A stretch of 64,000 bases of DNA from Skeletonema tropicum. Its lineage: Eukaryota; Bacillariophyta; Thalassiosirophyceae; Thalassiosirales; Thalassiosiraceae. The notes below the pieces were generated by a model that saw only the letters and a list, made by a program, of their open reading frames with translations, did no database searches and was not told the DNA's origin. A program made the translations under genes and the position numbers. Numbering within the stretch: position 1 is the first letter of the stretch; the number at the start of each line of letters is the position of its first letter. The stretch is from the NCBI GenBank assembly GCA_037178625.1, contig CM074128.1, forward strand, positions 2,728,001 through 2,792,000. The letters run 5' to 3'. Positions 31,807-42,832 of this stretch are shown in pieces.

Positions 31807-34800
31807 ATGGCTGAAACGAGCAGTATCGGCGCTGGTCTATCCGGCCTCGACCTAAAAGATGACGTAGAATCAAATTGGCATTCGGGGTCGACATTGGAAT
31901 CTTACGTTCTTCCTCCCAATTTACGTATTGACGCTAACGAGACGAACCTTGCTCTATCATGTATGGAGGTGATTAAGGTTTCCAAGGTGAGTAGAGAGAA
32001 TTATATACGTTGATTTTTGATTGGTCGAGACATATGTTGTGCTCATACTATGATACTGCATCATATCATTTCTACATTTTAGAACGGCAAGCAACAAACA
32101 CGTCGGTTGGGAATATCACCCAACCATCGTTCCATATTAATCACTTCCAATCGTCCTCAGGGGAAAGTGAAGGGACTACTAAAAAGGAACAATGATGGTG
32201 GTAATACTGGAGGAGGGGTCTCTGCATCTTCTTCGGCGAATGTACCGATGAATGAAGTTGATTTGAGTATGATTGTAAGATTGCAGCTTGGTCAGCAATC
32301 GAGACGGTTTTTCAAGGCAAGGTAGGTGATGAATATATATTTCGCTTGGTATATGATTTGCCATGAGCTCAATTGCTAATATAATACGATATCGTGAACG
32401 TGATCCATATTATGGTAATGTTTGACCAACGAAGGGCAAAATCAAACAACGGCAAAGACTCGAGAGATCATCCTCAATCACTAAGTATTATATATCGTCG
32501 TCCAAACAACACTTCTACGGTCGCTGCCGTTGGTTCAGCAGTCAAAGATAGCTTAGCAAAGATACCCTTGTCTCCTACTGGCAGTAATCAGGCTAGAATG
32601 GATGCTGGGGAGGATTCATTAGATCTTATCATTCCGTCCAAAACAGATTTTGACGCGTTGCTTCGAACATTGGAAGATTTACTGGAGTTTTACAAAGAAG
32701 ATGAGCCTTATTCCAACATTGACTTGGCATTTCTACAATTTCATCTTGTTGATATGGGGAAGAGATTGGGCAAAGACGTCCAAATTTCGTGTAATGAGTG
32801 GGTCAGTCTTTGCAAGCGTTTTAATGCACCCGTGTCCAAGAGTGAAGCAACAACTTTATACCGCAAATTATCTCCGGAAGTAGATGGAATAGATATGTAT
32901 CAAGTTTCGAAACTTATAAACAAGTTGAAAGTATCTACATACAAATCATATAAAGATCCACGTGACCGAATCTTTCAGGAGATGGCAATTAGCAAGACGG
33001 AAGGAGTACAACGGCGAATTGCTTCTTCATCAACTGGTCCATCAGGAGGAGCATTCGTCAAGGGTCTAGGAGATGGTGACGCAGCTGGTGGCAAACTTGC
33101 ATTTCTCAGTGCCACTGATAACAAATCTCAAGTCGTATCTGCAAGGGCTTTCCTCGATTTCTTACATGACAAACAAAACGAGACTGACATGTCACTTGAT
33201 GATGTTCGTGATTTATTTTACCAGTTGAATGGCCATCGGCTCTCAAAAGAGCTCGAAGAGACCATGTCACTTGTGTCAGGAATGAAATCTGCACCGCATG
33301 GTGTTTCATGGGAGAAGGAATTCATCACGTGGGAAGTGTTTACAAAGTATTTGATGCTTGAATCCAATGATGTCTTTAACCCAGATAGGGCCAAACCTTC
33401 TTCGTGGTGAGTCCGTGGAATGAGATCATTTATTGTGTCTAATCTATCCCTTTCGCTAATTCTCTTCTCGTCCGTTCCAGCGTAATGACCCAACCATTGA
33501 ATAACTACTGGATCAATACGAGTCATGACACCTACTTGCATAGGACAAAGAAAACAATTCACGATTCAAAAACTGCGGAAAAGACTGATCTGCAATCATA
33601 TACTCTGGCATTGTATCATGGCGCAAGAGCAATTGAACTTGATGTATGGGATGGGAAGACGGATCCTGTTGTTAGACATGGCAATACAAGTTTCCCCGAC
33701 AATACAGTAGATGATAGTACAACCAAAAAGGCAGCTCGCTCTATTTCAAGCCTGAATTCTCGTATGTTCTTCAAACAATCGCATCCTTTTTGCAGTCGGA
33801 GCCAAACTCATTCCCTATCATTTTACTCATTGAAAATCATTGTTCTCTCCCTTTTCAAGAGATAATGGCGAAGAATATTGAGTTTATTTTGGAAAAGCGA
33901 GGGTTTTTGCATCGGCCAGACCCTGACCTCACTCCTACTTCAGCATTGCCCAGCCCTGCTGATTTGATCGGAAAAGTGTTGATAAAAAGTAAGCGAGCCA
34001 TGTTGGGGGGAACAACAGTGCTGAATGACGATTTCGATGACGAAAATAGAACATCTGTTGCACCAAAGATTGGGGGGTATGATTCAGAAGACGATATCGA
34101 CAACAATGTAGTTGCTTTTACCTCTTCAGGATCTATCAAGTCGGAGGCCAAGAATAATGCGACATATGAGCATTTGTTTAGGGCAGCAGAACATCTTGCA
34201 AGTGATGCAATTGCGACTGCAAAGTCGCTTACTATTCAGCATGATGATGCAACGAAAAGAGCAGCACAGGCACAAAATCACGCGGATGCTTTACTACGTG
34301 ATGTCGGAATGAGCTATGAAGAGTTGAAGAAGAAACGAGCAAATGATGCAGACTATGTACCTGATGAAGGGACAGAAATTGTGTTCGAGGGAGAAGTTGC
34401 ATTCGACGAAGACAGGGTAGTTGTTAAAGAAGAAAACAAAGCTGCGGAAATAGCAGCTGTGTTCGCCGAAAGTGTTGAGGACTCTCGGTTGGTCTTTAAT
34501 GCAGCGAGTGCTGAAGCTCGGAGTGAAACGGAACTGTTTGAAATAGCGCGACAAGATCTTACTGAGCAGGAAATGATTCTTGCTGAAGCCAAAGAAGCAC
34601 TTGAGGAAGTATCTAACCGAAACCGCAGATTGAAGGAGGCAGCCGAACGTGGGCTCGCAGAGGCGAGATCAAATCGCGAGTATGCCAATAATGCAGAAAA
34701 CCGCGTTGTTGCAGTGAAGGCTCTGTTGGACAAGTCCCAAAACCAAGCAGTTTCGTCGGAGACAGTAGCTGGGACTGCCGATGCTGAGGCTAAAATCAGC

Positions 34801-36688
34801 GAAGAAAGAGCATGCGAAGCTGAGGCACGCGCTCAAAAGGCTCGATCAAAAGCTGACAAAGAGAAGGAAAAGGCAAACGAAGAAAGTAAGAAGGAAGAAG
34901 TGCTTGAGGAGAAGCTAACATCCTGCCGGAATTTGCAAAGTGAGTTGACCAAAACCATTAAAAGTGCAGAGCGTCGCGCTGAGGATGCAGTCTCAATGTC
35001 AGAGAAATTGACTGATGAGATAAGGGAGATAAAATCAGGCAATTTTGATGGTGATGCGAAGAAAGCTGAAGAGCAGAAGTTAAAGGAACGAAAGTCAACT
35101 ATTAAGAAAATGGACATTGCTCTTGCAGACAAGTTAAAACTCGAGAAGAAGTTGAGAGAGGCGGAGACTGCATTTGATGACCTTCGACGGAAGACAAAAC
35201 TTCAGGCTAAGGCCGCAGCCTCCGCACACAAACAAGCCGATCAGCTTGGATCCATCGCGGATCAATTGGAGGATCACGCGTTAGAGGAGCGCGAAGCTGC
35301 CAACTTAAGAAACACAGCTTGTGAAAAGGCAAAACAAAGCGTCGAAAACTTTGATGCAGTCCTCACTAGCACGGAAGCCCAGCTTTCTGAGGCTGAACGA
35401 GCGGCGAAAGAAGCAAAGGAACTTGCAATCGCCAGCCGAGAAAAGGCCGAACAATTAACTAAAGATGCCGCTGAGGGTGTTCAAGATACTAGCTCTCTTG
35501 AGGAAGACGTAAGGAACGCTCAAATTGATTGCGATGCTTTTCAGTCTGCCTATGATGTTGCGAAAGAGTCACAAGAAGAAGCTGTTTGGAGAGCAGCGGA
35601 GGCGAGAATGACTCACGAAAAGAATTGCTTGAAATTGGCAAGTTTGGAAAGAGATGCTATGGCCGAACTCATTCATAAGCAGCATGTGCAACAGGCTGAG
35701 CTACTTGCTGCAAATGCGTGCGAGAATGCTCAAGCGCTGAGTAAAATTGCCAATGATTTGAAAGACAAAAAGGAAGAAGCAAAAGCTGTTGCAGCAGAAA
35801 AGGACAGGGGCGCTAGAAATTGCAACACGTTTCAAAGAGAAGAAGAAAAGGGTTCAACCTATATCAAAGAGTCTATCTGAGCTCACCTTGTTCCACAGTT
35901 GCAATTTTAGAACTTGGATGAAGAGTATGGAGACGCCTAATTGGACCGTTCACAACTTCCCTGATCAAAAAATTGTGAAGATGGCGGAAAATGGGAAAGA
36001 AGAATGGACAAATATGGTTGAGTTCAACAAGAATCATTTCTCTCGTGCGTATCCTCCATCATCTTCCCGTAACTACAATCCGTTGCTACCGTGGGCAATG
36101 GGATGCCAATTTGCATCATTGAATTTCACACGCAATCAATACATGCTAGTAAATGATGGAAGATTCAGGGAAAATGGAAATACTGGCTATGTACTTAAAC
36201 CTGAATACCTTTGCAGCGACTCTCTGGGTGACTTAGATGATGCCATGGGCTGTCATCGGCCAAGAAAAGTCACCATTAGGATACTCAGCGGATTCTACCT
36301 CCCTAAGTCAATGGATATCAACCCTGGCATACAAAAGCGGACAATAAATCCTTACGTCGTAGTCACTATGTATGATGGGTCGGCAGCATCATTACTGCCG
36401 CCTTCCACATTCTCCTCGGGTGTCGTCAAGGGAAACGGGCTGAACCCGGTATGGAATGAGAACGAAGCAGCAAGTTTCACCTGTTTGAACCCAGCTGTTG
36501 GTATTGTTTCGTTTAGAGTATATGATCATGACGATGTCTCGAAGAAAGATTTATTCATTGCCAGTGCTGCAGTTCCAGTCAGGTGCATAAGAGAAGGCTA
36601 TCGATGTGTTTCCTTATTCGACTCCAACAATTCTCGCAGTGGTGCCATGAAGTTTTCGTCATTGTTTGTCAAAGTGAAAATAATTTGA
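31807..36688 (+). CDS. Phosphoinositide-specific phospholipase C with giant coiled-coil X-Y linker
   Basis: Domain order is PH-like (from 31807, with an intron at 31987-32082), EF-hand-like helices (32640-32960), X catalytic half, linker, Y half and C2 (36270-36688). Another intron is 33407-33480. X carries NNYWINTSHDTYL with the first catalytic His, GARAIELDVWDG with the Ca2+-binding Glu/Asp, VVRHGNT with the second His, and ILLIENHCSL. Y carries KSLSELTLFHSC, HFSRAYP, NYNPLLPWAMGCQFASLNF and GYVLKP. The enzyme cleaves PIP2 to IP3 and diacylglycerol. The X-Y linker is about 590 residues of Ala/Glu/Lys coiled coil (34130-35850), far longer than usual. The N after the first His of animal PLC is D here. 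Frame steps: -1 at the A5 run near 33727, +1 near 35850, and possibly +1 near 32420. The splice at the end of the PH exon (after ~32323) is unresolved. Confidence 0.83.
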
Positions 36689-37325
36689 TGTGGTGTGTAT
36701 GCAATGTGTGAACTAAGAATGAGAATGATGAGATTTGGGATTCCTTTTCCGGTGCATTTCCTCCTGCCTCTTCAGTGAATGTGAACGCAACTTTTGTTCG
36801 GGAGTTGATGCCAATCTTGACCTTATGCAGATATTATACTATGGATACTTTTGATGCTGTCACCCAGACAAAGACAACTAGAGAGACCTCCAAGAGTAGG
36901 TGAATCGCAATCGTACGCTCACACGCACCACCAAAATAAAAAGATGTGATGACGAAAGGTGTCGGTTGTCAAGGATACTTCTTAAGATAAGCAGAAAGTT
37001 AGATGTGGTTGCTTCATAATAAAAATTACGCACCCATGGCTGTTTAGTACTACTTTGCTGTGCAATGCATCAGAGTGCAGCCAGGAGGCCAGGGTAGGCA
37101 GGGTCGGGCAGCGCAGGGCGCAGGGTCGATTCGGGTCTTTCCTCTTTTCGAAGCCGCGCCAAAAATTGGCATCTTTTCTGAAATTTATGCCGTTTCAAGA
37201 ACGGATCGGCGAGGCGACGATGATGACCATTATTTTTCTTCTCTACTACTACGCCTGGAGAATCGTCTCTTTTATCACTGTCAACTGAATATAAGTAATT
37301 TGGTAGACCAACATTGGCAGTGACA
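36689..37325. other. Intergenic, no gene seen
   Basis: 637 bp between the PLC stop and the kinesin start. A GC-rich patch with repeated GGCAGGG/GGGCAGC lies at about 37086-37125. Probably the 3' UTR of PLC and the kinesin promoter. Frames here are short and unremarkable. Confidence 0.4.
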
Positions 37326-40285
37326 ATGTCCATGGGTGCCCCCTTCGACGAGTCGGTGGCGATGGCCGTTGACGAAGAGCTCGATAATAACAACAACAAC
37401 GACGATCTAAATTGCACCATCGTCGACAATGATGTCGACATTCAATCGGTCCTCAGCGGAACAGTTGACGACGATGAGGAAGAGAATTCGCAACTTCAGC
37501 TTGTATTTGGAAAGAATTTGCGAAGCGCCTTCGAAAATGCCGACGTTGCTGATGAAATGGTAGGTGCTGGTGCTGGTGGCAGTCACAAAGCATTCTCCTC
37601 TGCCTCGCTGAAACGACAAGATGATGATCGTAGTAGTAGACCAGCGGACATCAAAACAGCGGAAGCTGGCAAGGCTTCGTTTTCCCGACCTCCGCTGGCT
37701 CCGGGAAGGCCTGCAACAGCGAACAGTATTGCTAGTACCGGTGGTGGAGAAAGCAATAATTTCCAATCGATGTCGTCCACAGTGGAGGGCAATAGCAGCA
37801 ACTTTTCCCAAAACGATAAGAGGCTCTCCGTCTTTTTGCGTGTACGTCCTCCCGTTGGAACTAATGTGGAGAATAAGAGCACAGAGGGATCCATAAGCAC
37901 TATTGAAATAGTTGCTGACAAGAATGCTGCGTCATCATCTCTGCCTAGCACTATTAGGACTTATCCACCATTAAACTCCAACGCCGCAAAGGTAGTCAGG
38001 AGTGGAAATAGAAAGGCAAAGTCATCAGTTTGTTCATCCAAATCGTTCAATGATGACGGAAGTACTGATAGTGGAAATGATGGGTCGTCAGGAGAAGTTC
38101 GTGGCGTCAAAGAATATTCCTACAGTGGCATCTTTGGTCCGAATTCTACTCAAAAGGACGTTTATGACAATGTAGCAGCACCGCTTGTCGAGGGACTTTT
38201 TCCAAAGAAGAACAGTACTGAAGAAAACGGTGGCAATCATCAACAACAGTTTCAATTGGGAGAGTCAGCACTGCTTTTTACACTTGGAGTGACGAATGCG
38301 GGTAAGACCCATACCGTCATGGGTAGTGGATTTGAAAAGCGCAAGAAGGGCGGGTTTGGTCAAAAAGTACTTGAGGCAAATAATGATGGGGCAAATCCAA
38401 AACCTCACAAGGACTGGGGTGTCATTCCTCGTTCATTGGACCACATGCTATCACGTGTCAATGAGTTGAATAAGCAATCTTGTCCAGGGCCGCAGTTGCA
38501 ACTTTACATGAGCTACCTCGAAATCTACAATGAAAACATCTATGACTTGTTGCCAGATAAGACGAAGAAGGAATCTGTCAAACGCTATCCTGGTGATGGT
38601 CCGCCCGCCTTGAAACTACGTGAGAGTAGACGTGGGCGCATCTTTGTGCGCGGTTTGGCCAAGCACCCGGTCAATAATGTTCAGGAGGGATTGGAGCTGG
38701 CACGAGAGGCAAAGAACAATCGCCACACAGCTTCTAATAATATCAATGCCAATTCGAGCCGTTCTCATTCGATATGTCAATTTGAGATTGCATATTTCCA
38801 GGGCCAGGATCCAATGAGGACGAGTGGTGATGACTCTGAGTGTGAAACGGATGATGAGAGCGTGTGTTCTGCCTCTAGCTCGAATAGTACAAGAGTTGGT
38901 CGACGCAAGTCTACAATCATTTGGATTGTCGACCTGGCAGGCAGTGAGAGAAGCAAACGAACAGGTGCCATGAGTCACACTCGTCACCAGAAAGAAGCAG
39001 CTCTCATCAATGCATCCCTCATGAATCTAATGAGATGTCTTCGAGAGATGCTAAATCATCAGCCTAAGAAACGTGGTGGTATGGCAAAGGGTGGAGTAGT
39101 CCCATTTCGCGAATCCAAGCTAACTCATATGTTTATGAATCATCTCACCGGGCCAGCGGCATCCAGGACATCGATGATTGTAAACGTGAATCCAGCTGCG
39201 GATGATTACGATGAGACGCAGCACGTCCTTGGATACGCCACCACTGCGCGAAGCGTCACGGTCAGTGAAGTAGACTACAATCGTAAATGCCGAGCGTTGG
39301 CCAAGGAGAGCAATGTCAAACTGAAGGAGGAGGCGGGACAGGTCAAGTCGCTTGCCAAGAAACTAGTCCAGAAAATATCCCCAAAGAAGCGCAAATTTGT
39401 TCCCGAGTCTAAACCAGAGGCGAAGAGGCAACGAAGTAGCTCTCACAAAGCTCCATTTCCTAAAGCTCCACCAATCCCAGCTCATGGCAAACAATTCGGT
39501 AGCAGCAATACTGCAATGCATGCTCAAGCAAGCAAACGAGTTCAAACAGGAAATATTGAGCAGTTGCAACAACTGAGAGAAGAGCGATTCATTCTCAATC
39601 AGACCGTAGAGGAACTTGAACAACAGCTACAGTGTTGTGAAGCTGAAGTTCGCGAAGAGGTAGTTGCGACAATGAACGAACAGCTTGAGGAGAACAAAGA
39701 ATATTTCGAGCGCAAAATTGTGGAATTGAAGGAGAAAGTCAGCCTTCTTCAGACGTCCAACTTGATGAAGCAACGAACGATTGACGCCCAAAATGAACAC
39801 ATCAATGAGTGTGAGGAAGAGATGAAACGTATGCGCGATGACTACGAAGCACACATTGAGGATTTGAATTCCAATATCCTCAAACTTACATCTGATAATC
39901 ATGCTGAGAAGGAAACAATTTTGAAGAGCCACAAGAAGGATCACGATCAATACCGACGGCTTGAGGCGGAGGCGAAGAGCTTCGAACTAGCCACAGTGTG
40001 TTGCTATCCAAATACAATGACCTTGTCGCTTCTATTCAACAGAAAGAGAGGGAAGATCGGAATGTTCCAGCTCCCCAGAAAGAAAATGCTGCAAATGCGC
40101 AAGGCCACTGTTTGCCATCACCTACCTACAAGAAGTTGCCTCGCGAGCGTTGCAGTGATGTTGCCAGCACTGACTGTAGTGTAGACATAATTACATCTCC
40201 AAAGAAGAAGCGTGGTGGGTGGTTCATGAGATCACCTGCCAAGGTAGGAGCTCAACCTCAACAATCTCCGAAAGTTGGGAAGTGA
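37326..40285 (+). CDS. Kinesin-6 family motor (KIF20/MKLP-like)
   Basis: From the ATG at 37326 a long exon encodes the motor at residues ~160-660. The P-loop is GVTNAGKTHTVMG, the GVTN-GKT form typical of kinesin-6 rather than the GQTGSGKT of other kinesins. YMSYLEIYNENIYDLLPD, switch I NINANSSRSHSI and switch II IVDLAGSERSKRTGAM then INASLMNLMRCLREM follow. Inserts in the motor, including an Asp/Glu/Ser segment before switch II, also fit kinesin-6. A coiled coil covers residues ~740-890. The basic C-terminal tail (SPKKKRGGWFMRSP) is read only after a -1 (or +2) change at about 39994-40000 in a CAGTGTGTTG sequence. These motors organise the central spindle in cytokinesis. Confidence 0.87.
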
Positions 40286-41071
40286 ATAAAGAGCAGCATG
40301 ACGTAGTGGATACCTCATGAATGCCATCAAGGGAATAATTAGTTACACTGTTACATAGAACATGGACTTCTATTTATTTCTACAATGAAGGCAGATAAAG
40401 CCTCATGCCCACTTGATTGGCTCTCAGGAGTACCTTAAGATATATACATTATTCGCCGTTCCTCATGACGTGTCGGTTGCCTCACAAAGAGAGCGTTACA
40501 CGTTCACTTACAATGTATAATACCTTACAAATCTCACACACATCGCTTCAGTAAAAAGCAGACTTTCATCTTCTTCTCTCTCTTCATTCGTAATCGTAAA
40601 CTGCGCTGTCGTTGTTTTGGCAATTTTCAATGATAAGAGAGTGGCAAAAATCAGGTGCCTTTATCCTCCATTTTTGTTTCTGAGATGAGACATCTTGTCT
40701 TCCTAAAAATCATACTGTGACAAACTCTTCACAAAGCACTTTGGTATGACTCTGTGTGGAGATGAAAAGGAAGAAACGGATTGTACAGAATCTTTGAGGC
40801 TGGGCCGCAACTTCAACACTCGCTCCCATCAATTACGTAGTTCAAATATCTGTCAAGCTTTCCTTGTTGAATGAGGATACTCCTATTGCGAAGTTTTCGC
40901 GTATCAAGTGTCGTTATGACAGTCGCATCAAAAACAGAGATAGGAGTAAGAAAGGGAGTAAGATGCATGAAGTTGATGCACTGCCAAAGAACGTACTCGA
41001 GCAAACAGTACGATTGATTGTAGAGATAGTTCCACTTCGCAAGAACATCAATTTTAAATCTGTTCAGTGTG
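40286..41071. other. Intergenic, no gene supported
   Basis: 786 bp between kinesin and the acyl-CoA synthetase. Overlapping frames at 40813-41148 (-) and 40864-41136 (+) have no family content and are judged chance. Probable 3' UTR and promoter. Confidence 0.4.
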
Positions 41072-42823
41072 ATGTTCAGAACTATGTCGGCGCTCCGTTT
41101 CGTTCGCGTGATGCAACAACCAAAGTGCAGCGGTAGATGCCTGAGCACGACAAAATCAGATCTTCTTCAAAATGGAATGAGTCTTCTGGTTAGAGCTGCG
41201 CAACATGCTAGGATGGGTAGAATACTGGCATATGATACTTACGGTGCCACAGGCAAAAAAGACAGGAAGGTTGCGCATTCGTACCATGATATCCTTTCCT
41301 CATCATCGCATCTACACAACTATTTCAAGAAAATAAAGAAGCAGACAAGTACAAATAATGATCCACCTCAACGAATTGCCTACCTCTGTCCTCCTGGTCC
41401 ACAATACATATCTACTCAGTTCGCATGCTGGTCGTCAGGATCTATAGCTGTCCCGCTATGCATAAGCCATCGTTCGAGGGAGTTGGCGTATGTGTTAAAA
41501 GATTGTGATCCTTCCTTGGTGATTGATGGAACTTCTCCTGCGTCATCTGAAGAACTCAAAATTGCTGCTGAGGAGGTGGGAATTATAGATCGATACCATC
41601 GTCTCGATGATTTGATGCTTGGTTTTGACTCCAAAGCAAGCAATGATAATTATGCTTTGGGATCTAATGGTGACATCAGCTCGATAGACTCTGCTGCTCT
41701 AATCATTTACACTTCTGGTACCACGGGTGATCCAAAAGGAGTGGTACATTCGCACCGAAATATTCATCACCAAGTCACTGATTTGGTATCTTCATGGGCT
41801 TGGTCAAGTGATGATGCAATTCTTCACTTTCTGCCTCTTCACCACGTTCATGGTATTATCAACAAGCTTGCATGCTGCATATGGGCTGGGGGGAGTGTAG
41901 AGTTTGTCAAGTTTGACCCAGTCAAGATATGGAAAAGACTTGCAGAGTCCTCCAGGAGAAGTGCGTCCAATGAAACCTCTGAAGAGTATGAGCGTAGAGA
42001 ACCAACTGTGTTCATGGCAGTGCCGACGGTGTATGGCAGAATGCTGGAAGTGGCTGAAGCAGGACTTCCAGAAAACATTGATGGAAAAGAATGTTGCTCA
42101 CACCTGCGATTAATGGTGTCTGGATCTGCTGCTTTACCAGCTGGCATCCATCGTCGCTGGAAAGAATTGACAGGTCACACAATATTAGAGAGGTATGGAA
42201 TGACAGAATTTGCAATGGCACTATCGAACCCTTTGGCACCTGTCGAAAAGCGTTTGCCAGGGTATGTTGGCCTTCCGCTGCCAAGTGTTGAGGTCAAAGT
42301 AGTGTCGGAAGAGACAGGAGACATTATTCCAAAACAGACGGCCAAAAGCGGAGAATTGTATGTTAGAGGACCAACTGTTTTTCAACGATATTGGCGGAAG
42401 GAGGATGCAACAAGAAAGTCGTTTGACGCTGAAGGATTTTTTAAGACAGGTGATGTTGTCGAATACGACTCAGCAGTTGATAGCTATAGAGTATTGGGAC
42501 GCTTGTCTGCTGATATCATTAAATCCTCCGGGTATAAGCTATCTGCTCTGGAAATTGAACGAGAATTATTGGAGCACCCCGATCTTGCTGAAGTCGTTAT
42601 TTTAGGAGTCCCAGATGAGATGAAGGGAGAGAGTGTGGCGTTGATTTGTAGGCCATCAAGTTCTCACAAACGTATCGAATTGGAGGAAGTGCAGGCATGG
42701 TGCAAAGAAAGAATTGCAAGCTACAAGATTCCATCACGCATGATTGTGATGGAAAGTATTCCAAAGAATGCAATGGGAAAGGTTTCCAAGAAGCAACTAG
42801 TTCATTATTTCGATAGAGTGTAA
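41072..42823 (+). CDS. Acyl-CoA synthetase, ACSF3 / malonyl-CoA synthetase-like
   Basis: 583 residues from the ATG at 41072, single exon. ANL-superfamily motifs: ALIIYTSGTTGDPKGVVHSH (P-loop, about residue 215), FLPLHHVHGI, LERYGMTEFAMALSNP (the YGMTE motif), FKTGDVVEYD, RLSADIIKSSGYKLSALEIE (hinge) and the terminal NAMGKVSKKQLV with the adenylation lysine. The RYGMTE-ALSNP and GY(V)GLPLP patterns match ACSF3, the mitochondrial malonyl-CoA synthetase of animals and AAE13 of plants. The N-terminus is basic and hydroxylated, consistent with import. The enzyme activates malonate or a related acid with ATP and CoA. The frame is clean. Its stop is 9 bp from that of the convergent gene. Confidence 0.83.
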   Translation: MFRTMSALRFVRVMQQPKCSGRCLSTTKSDLLQNGMSLLVRAAQHARMGRILAYDTYGATGKKDRKVAHSYHDILSSSSHLHNYFKKIKKQTSTNNDPPQRIAYLCPPGPQYISTQFACWSSGSIAVPLCISHRSRELAYVLKDCDPSLVIDGTSPASSEELKIAAEEVGIIDRYHRLDDLMLGFDSKASNDNYALGSNGDISSIDSAALIIYTSGTTGDPKGVVHSHRNIHHQVTDLVSSWAWSSDDAILHFLPLHHVHGIINKLACCIWAGGSVEFVKFDPVKIWKRLAESSRRSASNETSEEYERREPTVFMAVPTVYGRMLEVAEAGLPENIDGKECCSHLRLMVSGSAALPAGIHRRWKELTGHTILERYGMTEFAMALSNPLAPVEKRLPGYVGLPLPSVEVKVVSEETGDIIPKQTAKSGELYVRGPTVFQRYWRKEDATRKSFDAEGFFKTGDVVEYDSAVDSYRVLGRLSADIIKSSGYKLSALEIERELLEHPDLAEVVILGVPDEMKGESVALICRPSSSHKRIELEEVQAWCKERIASYKIPSRMIVMESIPKNAMGKVSKKQLVHYFDRV

Positions 42824-42832
42824 TAATATATT

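Noticed and set aside
40813..41148. 111-aa frame on the - strand and the overlapping 90-aa + frame
   Set aside because: Mutual shadows in a promoter region, with no domain or membrane pattern.
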